Assembly: GCA_014867205.1 (NCBI GenBank)
Contig: WGUO01000029.1
Span: 1-39,913 of the forward strand
Length of the DNA: 39,913 nt
Origin: Muribaculaceae bacterium
GTDB taxonomy: Bacteria; Bacteroidota; Bacteroidia; Bacteroidales; Muribaculaceae
Direction: 5' to 3'
A model generated the notes under the pieces. That model worked only from the letters and a program-made list of their open reading frames with translations, did no database searches and was not told the origin of the DNA. Positions 23,776 through 33,318 of this stretch are shown in pieces (the first letter of the stretch is position 1; each line of letters starts with the position of its first letter). A program made the position numbers and the translations under genes.

Positions 23776-26700
23776 TTATAAGGCAGGGAGCATCGGATTG
23801 ACCGTATGCTCCCTGTCTCTCTTACATTCTCTTCCGGCGTGCCTCGGTATTCCTGTTTCCGGCACGGCACTGAATCTGCGCGGGACAGCATAGTCTGTGG
23901 CCGGTTCCGCGACCATACTCTTTTTAGCGTCCTCCGATTGTGAGGGCGCATCGACTGTCTGCGCGGCGGTCTGGCTGTTCTCAACACCGTACTTCTCATC
24001 ATGCTTTGGCGCAAGTTCCGCCGTAATCTTTCGGTCAAGCGCGGCAAGTTCGGATTTGAGCTGTTTCAGTTCATCCTCCTTGCCCCACGGCTTCGAGATG
24101 ATGGCTTCGAGCTGAGGAACATCGGCTTTGAGTCTGGCCGTACGTTCCTCGTATTGAGCGATGATGCCGGGTATCTTTTCCAGAGCGTTGACAAAGTTCA
24201 TGCAGGCGGCGTGTGTGTCGCTCATGGCGATGAAGCCGTTGTTGAACTTGTATTTGTAGTTGCCTTCAACAACAAAACGGTTCTGAACAGTCTCTTTACC
24301 ATCAACAAGCGTGCGCTCCGAGATAATGGAAATCGGGAATCCATAGACCTCGCCGATACGTTGATACTGTCCGTGGGTGTCGGTACGTTGCGCCAGCCCT
24401 TGCAGGTGGATGCCCATATTCTTCTCATCGGACAGGTTGCAGGTGTCGATGGTGAGATTATTGACTGGATTGCCGTCCTTATCACGCTGCACGACAGCCT
24501 CATACCGGGCATTGTCGGCTTTCATCCTTTCAATAGCTGCCTCGTTGTTGGCAATGTCGTGGGTGACTGTCTGATAACGGAATCTGGAATCGGAGATACC
24601 CTTGTTATGCGCCTTGCGACCGCTTTCAAGCGACGCTATACGCTTTTCGAGCTTCGCTTTTTCCAACAGGTCAGTGTTACCGGACAGAATAGCCATATAC
24701 TCCGAAAAGTTCATGCCGTTCTTCTCATCCATCGCGCCCTCGTCGATGGTTCTCGCTCCGAGCGCGCCGGATTTGAGCTGGGCAATGAAGGTAGCCTTGC
24801 AGTGAAGAAGATTGAACTTGTAGGAGTCCAAAGATTTCTCGACAGCATAGATGATTACATCCACCTTGTTGTCAGCATAAAGTTTGGCAACCTCGTTACC
24901 CGCACGGATAGCACGGCCCTCGCGCTGCTCCAGATCGCTTGGGCGCCAGGGGCATTCCAATTCATGAACAGCGACTGCACGGCGTTGGGCGTTTACGCCT
25001 GTTCCGAGCATACTTGTCGAGCCGAACAGCACACGCACATCGCCGTCATTCATAGCCTGAATGACAGCCTTTCTACTGCGCTCTGTCTTACACTCCTGTA
25101 TAAAGCGTATTTCATGCGCCGGAATACCGTAGTCTTCAATCAGTTTTCGCTTGATTTCAGAATAGATATTCCATTCGCCGGGTTTATATGTCGATAAATC
25201 GCTGAATACGAACTGTGTGCCACGCTGTGCGTCATATTTGTGATAATATTCCGCTATCATCCGTGCGCAGTGGCTGGCCTTGTTATTGGGATCATCGCCA
25301 TATTCAGGGTCAATCATACGCATATCGAGTGACATCTTACGGGCATAATCCGTGGCGATAAGCATCTTCGCCTTTTCTTCGGTTTCAGACAACGGCGCTC
25401 TGCCGAGAATTGTCGCATCGCCTGTTTTGGCAAATTCCATCAGCTTCTGAATGAAATCTTCCTGCGCCGGGGTAGGAGGAATATTGTGGAGTATCTCATG
25501 CTTGTGCGGACGGTCAACCCCCACATCCTCCGCCGTGCGGTAGTCTGTTATCTCGTTGTAGAACGCCGCCAACTCCGGCACCTTGATAAAGTACCTGAAA
25601 CGCTCCTTCTGTACAATATTATTCGTGACATTGAACTCGAAGTCGGTTGTCTTTTTGGCAAAGATTGCCGCCCACGCATCGAAGCATCTAATCTCCTGCC
25701 TTTCAAGTTCATTCGGACGCAGATACTTGAACAACAGATACAACTCGGTAAGCGAGTTACTGATTGTAGTACCAGACAGGAATGTTGCGCCGAGGTCTTT
25801 GCCTGTCCGCTCCTGAATGGTGCGTATTGCATACAACAGATTGAGCGCCCTCTGGCTTCCCTCACTGTTGCCCAACCCTGCCACACGGTCATGTCTGGTG
25901 TTGAACATTAGGTTCTTAAAGTTCTGTGATTCATCGACATAGATGTGGTCTATACCCATCTGCCTGAAATCCACAACGCTGTCCTTGTTCTGTTCCATCT
26001 GGTACTGGATGGTTGCAATCTTGGCGGTAAGGTTCTCTTTCCGCTTGATAAGACCTTTGAGCATACCACGCGACACATCATGCCCCTGCTGCTTAACCAC
26101 TTCAAGATTTTCCTCCACCGTGTCAAGTTCAGCCTGAAGAATCTGCTGCTGCATTTCCGGCGACTGAGGTATCTTCCCGAACTGGTCATGCGACATGATG
26201 ATACAGTCATAGTCGTTGTTCTTGATCCGGTTGAAGAAATTGACACGGTTGTCCGCCTTGAAACTCTTTTCATCGGCATAGAGAATCCTTGCATTGGGAT
26301 AAGCGGTCTGATATGTCATGGCGATCTCCGCCACATTAGCCTTCATTCCTATAATCATGGGCTTGTGGGCGAGGCCGAGGCGTTTCATTTCGTGAGCCGC
26401 CATGCACATTATCAGCGTCTTGCCGGTTCCCACCTGATGATCACAAATTCCGCCGCCGTTCTGCAAAAGCATCCACACGCAATCTTTCTGGCTTTGATAT
26501 ATGGAGCTGATTCCGTAGCGGTCTCCAAGCATCTTCATGTTCAGATCAGGAAATGTCTGATGGCTTCCGTCATACCGGGGTCTGACGAAACAGTTGAACT
26601 TGTCGTTATACAGCTGCACCAGCCGTTCCTTGAACTCCGGCGATTGAGCCTCCAGCCATTCCGAGAATCCGTTGCGGATTTCATCAATCTTGGTATTGGC

Positions 26701-29700
26701 AAGCTGTATAGCCTCACTGTCCGGCACCTTTATGTCGTGGCCGTCGTCATCCTTTCCGATTGACTTCTTTATGTCGGGTACGGTATTGTGCAGGGCGTGT
26801 CTGAGAAGGCTCATGCCGTCGTAAGTACGGTAATAACCCCTTACACAAAATTCCTCCCATATCTTCATGTTCTTGCGGGAGGCTTCGGCCGAATATTCAT
26901 CCATAGATGAAGAATAGGCTATTCTCACATCCGTCTCATATAAATCGGACATATAAGCCGAGTATATTCCTGCCGGGATCCACCTTTCTCCGAAGTTGAA
27001 ATCCAGCTCGTCGAACTCGATGCGGCGGGGCCGGGCTTCCTCCAATGCTTTGAGAGAATCCCGCGACATGGCTATAAACGGCTCAACGCCGTCATAACCG
27101 GGAAAGTCCTTTATCCGTTCTTCCTCGCGGTCTATCCATGCTTTGACTTGTTCAGCTTTGGCAACGACATTGCCGGCGATGAATCGGTCTTTTATCTCGT
27201 AGTTCTCCACAAGGGGATTATAATATATGTGTCCTTCAAGATTCCGGATAATGGTATCCTCGTCCATATCCACCAGTGACGACATATATTCGAGATTGAC
27301 ACCGCCATATTTGTTGAGCGATGCGGTCAGTGCCTCCATAGGAGTATCGACACTTGTAACCTCGTCAACGGAGAAGGAAACAGGATGGTCAAATATGTCC
27401 GCCTTGACAATCATCCCGTTCTCGCTTCTCTCCAGACCCAGCGCGTCGCGCCCGTTGGCATCGCCCATGATGAACCGGACATTACGTTTGTCGTTCAGAT
27501 TACCGTATCTTTCGACAAACTCATCATAATACTGGTTGAGGTGTTCGCGCAGATGTTCGCTTGGCTCATGGGTCTCCGCCTCATAATTATAAAGCTGTTG
27601 GTATGTTTCCGATATGGTTATGTAAAGCATGGCGCGTTTCTCCTGTTCGGGTTTCATTTCAAGAGGGTTGAATGTCGCGCCGGTCTTGCGGACATCCGAA
27701 AGGACTCCGACCATACCGTCCTGCGCCACCATAGAGCCGTTCTTGTGGAAGAACTGAATATCCTCCGAGAAAGGACGGGGCGACATATCGCGCTCCGGCA
27801 TTTTCGGTTCAATGGGTATTGCAGTGACTTTAGGCTGACGGGCGCGGCCACCGGGTATGAAATCGCCTTCGGTCTTTTCAATGTATGTTTCTCCGGGAGC
27901 AATGCCGGCTGCCTGTGCCGCCTCCTGCGATTCACGCTCCAGTCGCATTTCCTCCATCTGGCGGTGGGCAATCGACATCATGGCCTCGTAAAACCCGTTG
28001 ATAGGAGGATTGTCATCCCAATTCAGTGAACCGTAAAACTCCAGTTCTTTCTCGCTGAGTTTGCGGAACGACGGTGCTTTTACGGGTTGGGACTCTGTGC
28101 GGGGTGCAGGTCCGGTCTTTTCTTCAGGTTTTTCTTTATACTGGCGGCGGTTGTTCTTTTTCTGTATCGGCTCCAGCTCCCCGAAAAGATTGTATGCGAA
28201 AAGGCGAGGGTCTGGATTATCGGAATAATCCGGACTGCCGTCGGTCTCTATTTCCTTGACCGGTTCGTGCTTAGGCTCCACCTTTGGAGGTTCGATATGT
28301 GCAGCTTCAGATTTTGGAGACTCTGCGGGCTTAGGCTCTGACTTCGGCGGCTGATTGGGTGTAACAGTCTCAACAGCTTTCTGTCTGGCAGCCTTTGTCA
28401 GCTTCGGATCTTCCAACTGCTCACATATTGCCACACGATGACCGGCCCGCACAAGTTTGGGCAGATACATATCGAGGGCATGATGGGGAAATCCTGCCAA
28501 TTCAATCCGGCTGTCAACGCCATTCTGACGGCGCGTGAGAGTAATGCCGAGTATTTCCGAGGCCTGTGCCGCGTCTTCGCCGAAAATCTCATAGAAATCC
28601 CCGACACGGAACAGTAGTATTGCATCAGGATGTTTCTTCTTCATTTCCTGATACTGTTTGAGCAACGGTTCGTTTTTCTGCTCTATTTTTTCGGCGACAG
28701 GCTTTTGCTCAGGTGCTTCCGGTTTTACCTCCGACGTTGGAGTCGGAGGTGCCGGCTTGACAGGATCAGGCGTAGGCGGTTTTATTCCGTTGGAATTATA
28801 CAGTTCGAGATTCAGACGGAGATGCAACGAGTCATCGAGCGCAGTCCGCAAATCATTGGCTATGCCGTCAACACCCCCGTCATGCTTATAGATGATTGCC
28901 GGTTTGCCATACTGGTCTGTGCCTACTTTGGCATCCGTGCATATAACATTCTGCGGAAATGCCTGAAAAAACTTGTTGCCCGGTACCTTCGTACCCCGGT
29001 CAACTACCGACTGAATGAAGAATTCCTCATCTGCCGATAACGCTTTCTTTCCCGTATGCTTCTGGAGTATAATCAGGTCAGACCCCGCATCGGTTCCGGC
29101 ATTGTCGGAGAAAATATTGTTTGGCAGACGCAGAGCCGCCACAAGGTCGGCACGTTTCACAAGCTCCATGCGCACGAATGGACTGGCGGCGTTCATTACC
29201 CCCTGTGAGGCTATGAATGCCACAAGACCACCCTCGCGCACTTGGTCGAGCGATTTGAGAAAGAAATAATTATGAATCGTCTTTGTCGCCTGACGGTAGG
29301 CAATCTCCTTGCTCACGGCATACGCCGGGTCCGGAACCGCAAAATCCCCGAAAGGGACATTGGAGGCGGCGACATCGAAATAGCCGTCGAAGTCGCGCTC
29401 AATCTTCTCGAATCCCTCTATACGGGTCAGTATCGACGGATGCAGGGCTGAAAGGATTTTGCCCGTGAGCAAATCCTTCTCATACGCCAGCACTTCCGCA
29501 CCGGGGTAACGGTCATTGCGCAGGAAAGAGTCGATGAAAGCCCCTTGTCCGGCAGACGGTTCAAGGAAACTCCGTACCTCAATACCTGAGTTTTTCAGAG
29601 CGTCCGAAATAGCGTCAATGACGGGAGCCGGGGTATAAAACGCCGTCAGCACTGATGCTTTCAGCGAGTCCATATACCGTGCAAACTCCTTGTCATCCTT

Positions 29701-29955
29701 TGAATAGTCGTGGATAAGGCGGCGCAGTTCAACCGTGGGCATAAACAGCTCTATGTCCGATTTGCTCCACTTGGCGGCATCGCCCAGCTCGTTTGCATCA
29801 TTGAGGATACATTTCAGACCTCCGAATCCGGCGTATTTTCTCAGCACCTCCCGTTCTTCGGGAGTCTGGGCGGCGCGTCCGACAACACCGAGGTTCAGGG
29901 CGAGCCGTATCGCCTCGATGTTGTCTCGCATTGTCTGAAGCCGGTTATAACTCAT
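23776..29955 (-). CDS. Giant methylase / MutS-I / SNF2-like helicase fusion
   Basis: A 2059-aa protein. Residues 1-~310 resemble an N6-adenine methylase: SAM-binding FLEPSAGQGAF at 130-140, with NVPF at 199-202 where DNA-methylases have NPPF. Residues about 431-520 closely match MutS domain I (RVGDFYEIFGEDA, ELAGFPHHALDMYL, VAICEQLEDP), set between proline/glutamate-rich linkers. The helicase has QVGTGKT near 1175, DESQ near 1341, SGTT, and QREGRAIRAG near 1680. A coiled-coil-like C-terminal part follows (KLEKRIASLESG). Large methylase-helicases of this kind are common in Bacteroidales mobile elements; antirestriction or DNA processing has been suggested for related phage proteins. The start overlaps the DUF1896 gene by 11 bp. 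Confidence 0.88.
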   Translation of the reverse strand: MSYNRLQTMRDNIEAIRLALNLGVVGRAAQTPEEREVLRKYAGFGGLKCILNDANELGDAAKWSKSDIELFMPTVELRRLIHDYSKDDKEFARYMDSLKASVLTAFYTPAPVIDAISDALKNSGIEVRSFLEPSAGQGAFIDSFLRNDRYPGAEVLAYEKDLLTGKILSALHPSILTRIEGFEKIERDFDGYFDVAASNVPFGDFAVPDPAYAVSKEIAYRQATKTIHNYFFLKSLDQVREGGLVAFIASQGVMNAASPFVRMELVKRADLVAALRLPNNIFSDNAGTDAGSDLIILQKHTGKKALSADEEFFIQSVVDRGTKVPGNKFFQAFPQNVICTDAKVGTDQYGKPAIIYKHDGGVDGIANDLRTALDDSLHLRLNLELYNSNGIKPPTPDPVKPAPPTPTSEVKPEAPEQKPVAEKIEQKNEPLLKQYQEMKKKHPDAILLFRVGDFYEIFGEDAAQASEILGITLTRRQNGVDSRIELAGFPHHALDMYLPKLVRAGHRVAICEQLEDPKLTKAARQKAVETVTPNQPPKSEPKPAESPKSEAAHIEPPKVEPKHEPVKEIETDGSPDYSDNPDPRLFAYNLFGELEPIQKKNNRRQYKEKPEEKTGPAPRTESQPVKAPSFRKLSEKELEFYGSLNWDDNPPINGFYEAMMSIAHRQMEEMRLERESQEAAQAAGIAPGETYIEKTEGDFIPGGRARQPKVTAIPIEPKMPERDMSPRPFSEDIQFFHKNGSMVAQDGMVGVLSDVRKTGATFNPLEMKPEQEKRAMLYITISETYQQLYNYEAETHEPSEHLREHLNQYYDEFVERYGNLNDKRNVRFIMGDANGRDALGLERSENGMIVKADIFDHPVSFSVDEVTSVDTPMEALTASLNKYGGVNLEYMSSLVDMDEDTIIRNLEGHIYYNPLVENYEIKDRFIAGNVVAKAEQVKAWIDREEERIKDFPGYDGVEPFIAMSRDSLKALEEARPRRIEFDELDFNFGERWIPAGIYSAYMSDLYETDVRIAYSSSMDEYSAEASRKNMKIWEEFCVRGYYRTYDGMSLLRHALHNTVPDIKKSIGKDDDGHDIKVPDSEAIQLANTKIDEIRNGFSEWLEAQSPEFKERLVQLYNDKFNCFVRPRYDGSHQTFPDLNMKMLGDRYGISSIYQSQKDCVWMLLQNGGGICDHQVGTGKTLIMCMAAHEMKRLGLAHKPMIIGMKANVAEIAMTYQTAYPNARILYADEKSFKADNRVNFFNRIKNNDYDCIIMSHDQFGKIPQSPEMQQQILQAELDTVEENLEVVKQQGHDVSRGMLKGLIKRKENLTAKIATIQYQMEQNKDSVVDFRQMGIDHIYVDESQNFKNLMFNTRHDRVAGLGNSEGSQRALNLLYAIRTIQERTGKDLGATFLSGTTISNSLTELYLLFKYLRPNELERQEIRCFDAWAAIFAKKTTDFEFNVTNNIVQKERFRYFIKVPELAAFYNEITDYRTAEDVGVDRPHKHEILHNIPPTPAQEDFIQKLMEFAKTGDATILGRAPLSETEEKAKMLIATDYARKMSLDMRMIDPEYGDDPNNKASHCARMIAEYYHKYDAQRGTQFVFSDLSTYKPGEWNIYSEIKRKLIEDYGIPAHEIRFIQECKTERSRKAVIQAMNDGDVRVLFGSTSMLGTGVNAQRRAVAVHELECPWRPSDLEQREGRAIRAGNEVAKLYADNKVDVIIYAVEKSLDSYKFNLLHCKATFIAQLKSGALGARTIDEGAMDEKNGMNFSEYMAILSGNTDLLEKAKLEKRIASLESGRKAHNKGISDSRFRYQTVTHDIANNEAAIERMKADNARYEAVVQRDKDGNPVNNLTIDTCNLSDEKNMGIHLQGLAQRTDTHGQYQRIGEVYGFPISIISERTLVDGKETVQNRFVVEGNYKYKFNNGFIAMSDTHAACMNFVNALEKIPGIIAQYEERTARLKADVPQLEAIISKPWGKEDELKQLKSELAALDRKITAELAPKHDEKYGVENSQTAAQTVDAPSQSEDAKKSMVAEPATDYAVPRRFSAVPETGIPRHAGRECKRDREHTVNPMLPAL

Positions 29956-30391
29956 AGCCGTCCAGTTTCTCGTTCAAGATGCCGAGAAGCTCCAGACGCA
30001 TCGCCGGGTAACCCTCCTTTTCAAGAAAACCGCCGTCCGCGCCATACTTGTCAAGTATCGCGTTTATCTCCCTGTCCGATGCGAAATGCACAGCCGTCAC
30101 TTCCCATACAGACGGGTCAAGACGCAGCCAGCAGTCTTCTTCTATGATATGATATATTATGTCGAAGCGGGATACATACAGCTTTTCAAGCAGTGTCCGC
30201 ATCGCAAGCTCATGGCAGATATAAGGCGGTCTGCCGGATGTGAACTCTCTGGTGTATGTGTCAAGTGCGTCATCGACGCGGTTATCTATGAATTTCTGTG
30301 TGTTCTCTTTATCGAAATGATGTTCTTTAAGATGCTCACGGAGATAGCCGATATAGAAATCCGGCTCACCGTATTTTTTCGGTGTTTCCAT
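29945..30391 (-). CDS. DUF1896-like protein
   Basis: A 148-aa, mostly helical acidic protein. FYIGYLREHLKEHHFDKENT at the start, ALDTYTREFTSG in the middle and the HELAMRTLLEKLYVSRFDII helix match the DUF1896 pattern. Proteins of this family are usually encoded directly before the giant helicase in Bacteroidales conjugative elements, and here the genes overlap by 11 bp, so a joint function is likely. The biochemical role is unknown. Confidence 0.75.
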   Translation of the reverse strand: METPKKYGEPDFYIGYLREHLKEHHFDKENTQKFIDNRVDDALDTYTREFTSGRPPYICHELAMRTLLEKLYVSRFDIIYHIIEEDCWLRLDPSVWEVTAVHFASDREINAILDKYGADGGFLEKEGYPAMRLELLGILNEKLDGYEL

Positions 30392-30466
30392 TTCAGTGTG
30401 GATTTTCCGATGGCTTTGCCCTCCTGCTTTTTGATTATGGAGGGAATGGCCGGCTTATGCGCCGGT

Positions 30467-30498
30467 AAAAAAGTAGGCGGGTTTCCCTCCCGCCTACT
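30467..30498 (-). terminator. Intrinsic terminator inside the minus-strand operon
   Basis: A perfect 10-bp stem, AGTAGGCGGG (30472-30481) and CCCGCCTACT (30489-30498), with a 7-nt loop is followed on the minus strand by a run of T (30467-30471). It lies between the topoisomerase-like gene (stop at 30608) and the DUF1896 gene (start 30391). A second hairpin, CCGGC/GCCGG (30450-30465), follows at once. Confidence 0.85.
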
Positions 30499-30607
30499 GC
30501 CACTTTATCCACAGCCAGAACGAAAATAACCGTTTTAAGACTGTGATTCAGTGGCTAAATTAGTCATTTATCCGCAGAGCGCGAAATAAATCCGGGATTT
30601 TCAGTTC

Positions 30608-31570
30608 TCATTCGCTTTTTCCGAGGCTGAAAACATCGAGGATGTGGTCTGCGACGACAATATAGAGCATTTCTTCCTCCCGTGAGAGGTCAACGGGATA
30701 GAGTCCGGTTACCGTTACGGCATGGAGCGCGTCAGTGTCGTCGGACCATACGCTTTCGGCTCCTGTCACTGACACCGAAGTCGCCTTCTTGCCCAGAACG
30801 GGATGATGGCGCAGGTTGGCGAATGTGTCCCCGACGGTTGCCGTCAGCGAGAGGGGGAGCGTGGATGTGTTGTCGGAAGGATAACTGATGAGTCCCTTGT
30901 TATAGAGTGCATACGCTACCCCGGCTGTTTTTGCCGGCGCCCAGCCCCATAGTGTCAGGGCGGCGGCTTTGAGGTCCGCCATGCACCACAGTCCCTGCGA
31001 TGGTTCCAGCCCGGCATAGTCGGGTTCTATCGGATGCGCCCCGATTGTATGTTCCGCAATCGCGTTGTCATGGAACTCTGCATAATATTCGGGAGCGTTG
31101 CCGCCGTTCTCCAGTGATGCCACAATCTCCTTGCGGGTTATGGATGTCAGCCACATCCGCACGACGGGACGGTCGATGCCGATATAGTTGCTCAATGAAG
31201 TGAATATCACTTCTCCGGGAGCGGAGGGCTTCATGGCGTTGACGATTGTCGCGGCGTTGCGCCACAGACGCTGTATCACGCCTATCTGGGCCTCGTCCTT
31301 CTCGCTGGCGCGGCGATTGCCTTTACCCTTGCTGTCCTTGCGTACAGAGAAGTCGAAGTTGGCGGCAAATGTCTCGTCGGCCGTCATGTCCGAGGACACT
31401 GTGAACTGGAATTTGCATTTGGGACGCGAGGAGATGATGCCGCCGCCTGTCCATGTGACGGCGATCTGTCCTTTGCCGAAGTATCCTTTGTGGAGTACGT
31501 TGGCGCCAAGCGCCTGTGCGATTGTCTTTGCCACGGTGCGGCTTTCTGTGATTATAAGTATATTATTCAT
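30608..31570 (-). CDS. Truncated, catalytically altered topoisomerase III-like protein
   Basis: A 320-aa protein, about half the length of TopB, starting at ATG 31570 (MNNILIITESRTVAK). The toprim glutamate is kept (Glu9), but the DxDxEGE metal site of type IA topoisomerases is replaced by KPSAPGE at 114-120. The region before the active-site tyrosine is recognisable (GVAYALYNKGLISYP, Tyr230), but the usual RTDS after YP reads SDNT. The C-terminal half of the enzyme is missing. It may bind single-stranded DNA without cutting it. It lies between the DUF3945 and DUF1896 genes, as TopB does in related elements. An earlier start with an arginine-rich extension is unlikely. Confidence 0.75.
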   Translation of the reverse strand: MNNILIITESRTVAKTIAQALGANVLHKGYFGKGQIAVTWTGGGIISSRPKCKFQFTVSSDMTADETFAANFDFSVRKDSKGKGNRRASEKDEAQIGVIQRLWRNAATIVNAMKPSAPGEVIFTSLSNYIGIDRPVVRMWLTSITRKEIVASLENGGNAPEYYAEFHDNAIAEHTIGAHPIEPDYAGLEPSQGLWCMADLKAAALTLWGWAPAKTAGVAYALYNKGLISYPSDNTSTLPLSLTATVGDTFANLRHHPVLGKKATSVSVTGAESVWSDDTDALHAVTVTGLYPVDLSREEEMLYIVVADHILDVFSLGKSE

Positions 31571-31628
31571 TTTTACGGTTGTTTTTAGTTTTGGATGTTG
31601 GATAAAGTGGACGGGGCTGTGCGGGAGG

Positions 31629-33002
31629 TCACATCTTGCGCCCCTTTGATTTTTTCTGTTGGTTCTCGTTCTTCGGACCGGTCTGTCCTCTGTCGAGAGG
31701 CTCCTTGATTTTCTTTGTCGCCTCGTCGGTCTTTCCGTCATTGTTGACAGCCATCTGTGTGCGGCTTTCGTTGGCAGGAGTTATCGACTCAGCTTGACGC
31801 GGATCCTTGAAGGAGGTGGTGGGACGCTGCTTGTTCATGTTGAATGTCAGATAGACGGTGCAGGGTTTCCCATCTTTGTCAACCATATTGTCGAGGACAA
31901 CGGTCTTGCCGGCGACATAGTCCGCCTGCTGCTTCTCGGTCATCGGCACTCCGGCCCATTTTGTGATGGGCTTGATTTTACCGTCCTGTGTGAGCCATGT
32001 GGATTTTTTCTGACCGTTGCTTTCACTCTGCGCCTGTTTCTGAGAGGAGTATGAAGGCACAAACTCCACATCGCGCCTGTCCGCGCTTACCTGAAGCGTT
32101 ACGGTATATTTATTGCCCTTGCGGTCAACGATCTCCTTGTCCGTAATGGCTTTGCCGCTTTTGAGGGTGTTGATCTCTCCCATGTCAAGTTTTGTCTGCC
32201 CGATGGTGTCCTTGACGAACACGGACTTGGCGGGTACGCTGAGTATCTCGTTTGTCTGGCGGTCGATGCTGATGAACGAGGGGATGACCTCCCCGGTCTC
32301 CTTGTCAACGACATCGGCGAGCCTTCCGAGGTTGCCGGTGGTACGGAGGTTCTGCTTGTCCTCGTCCGTGAACTTGACCCCGTTGAACTCCTGATCAAGA
32401 TTCGGCTCCTTGCGGATGAAATGGGGTACGACCTTGATATTCCCGTTGGCGTCCTCGCGGAATGACAGACGCGCTTCCAGCGAATATTTCTCTCCGGCGA
32501 ATGTCGGGGTAATGGTTACCAGCCGGGATTTGCGATTGTAGAGCATCTCCTTGAGGTCTCCGCTTTTTTCAAGCGTTTCGCGGTCTATGCCCCAGCGGTC
32601 CTTCAGCCCTTGCCAGTCGATTTTGGATTCGTCTATCGCATGGCTGTTACGATTTGTCGCCTTCGCTTCGACTTTCAGATCTGAAAGCATGGCTTTATTC
32701 GCCTCCGGGTCTTTAAGCGCGTCTTCGACGACCTGCCCGACACTGTTCACGTTGTCGGCATCTACTTTGAAGAAACTGAACACCGAGGGATTCTTGCACT
32801 GTCTTACGAAGTTGGACAGAAAAGCCTCCAGCGGACTCTTGTGGATATTGAATACCACCAGATCGCTCAGTTTGGCGGACTTCGACGGCGTCATGTCCGG
32901 TGTGCCGTCCTGTTTAAGACCTTTTACTGCGCCGGTTTCTCCCGTCTCGTTGTTGCGGGCGATAAGCACCTGGTCTTTCTCGTTAGTCTGGTCTTGTGCC
33001 AT
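31629..33002 (-). CDS. DUF4099/DUF3945 domain protein
   Basis: A 457-aa protein. An N-terminal DUF4099-like part contains IDWQGLKDRWGIDRETLEKSG (about residues 125-145) and FAGEKYSLEARLSF. DUF3945-type repeats with KFTDEDKQNLRTTGNLG, PSFISIDRQTNEILSV and GEINTLKSGKAITDKEIV follow, and PMTEKQQADYVAGKTVVLDNM occurs later. The C-terminus is basic and low complexity (QQKKSKGRKM). These proteins accompany topoisomerase genes in Bacteroidales conjugative elements; no activity has been shown that I can cite. Confidence 0.8.
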   Translation of the reverse strand: MAQDQTNEKDQVLIARNNETGETGAVKGLKQDGTPDMTPSKSAKLSDLVVFNIHKSPLEAFLSNFVRQCKNPSVFSFFKVDADNVNSVGQVVEDALKDPEANKAMLSDLKVEAKATNRNSHAIDESKIDWQGLKDRWGIDRETLEKSGDLKEMLYNRKSRLVTITPTFAGEKYSLEARLSFREDANGNIKVVPHFIRKEPNLDQEFNGVKFTDEDKQNLRTTGNLGRLADVVDKETGEVIPSFISIDRQTNEILSVPAKSVFVKDTIGQTKLDMGEINTLKSGKAITDKEIVDRKGNKYTVTLQVSADRRDVEFVPSYSSQKQAQSESNGQKKSTWLTQDGKIKPITKWAGVPMTEKQQADYVAGKTVVLDNMVDKDGKPCTVYLTFNMNKQRPTTSFKDPRQAESITPANESRTQMAVNNDGKTDEATKKIKEPLDRGQTGPKNENQQKKSKGRKM

Positions 33003-33015
33003 ATTGTAATTTCAC

Positions 33016-33318
33016 TTATGGTTGTTTTTGCGGCGGGATTCCGCCGTCTCCGAAATAGTAGTCAAGAACATCAGCCGGGAGATATGAGATCGGGCCGTTG
33101 GGAGTTTTCTGAAAGTACGGCAGGATTCCTTTGGCTCTCAGATTATACTGCTGGCGAAGACCGAGGCCGAACCTGCGCTCAACATCTTTCGGTGTCCATC
33201 TTCTCGGCTCCTCCTGCGGACAGTTTCCTTTGGATGTTATCTTCCGTTCAAGAAAGTCCATTCTTTCCAGAACTGTCTGGAGGAGGCCGAGGACGGTTTT
33301 CTCAAATGTCCGGTTCAT
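33016..33318 (-). CDS. Small helix-turn-helix protein
   Basis: A 100-aa protein with a C-terminal winged-helix/excisionase-like motif: WTPKDVERRFGLGLRQQYNLRAKGILPYF, then YLPADVLDYYFGDGG. The N-terminal helix (LGLLQTVLERMDFLERKI) may dimerise. Its ATG overlaps the stop of the preceding HTH gene (ATGA), so the two are coupled. Control of the downstream operon, or of excision, is a reasonable but unproven role. Confidence 0.7.
   Translation of the reverse strand: MNRTFEKTVLGLLQTVLERMDFLERKITSKGNCPQEEPRRWTPKDVERRFGLGLRQQYNLRAKGILPYFQKTPNGPISYLPADVLDYYFGDGGIPPQKQP

Noticed and set aside
24001..25197. Long open frame antisense to the giant helicase gene
   Set aside because: The minus strand there encodes helicase motifs; the plus-strand frame has no recognisable features.
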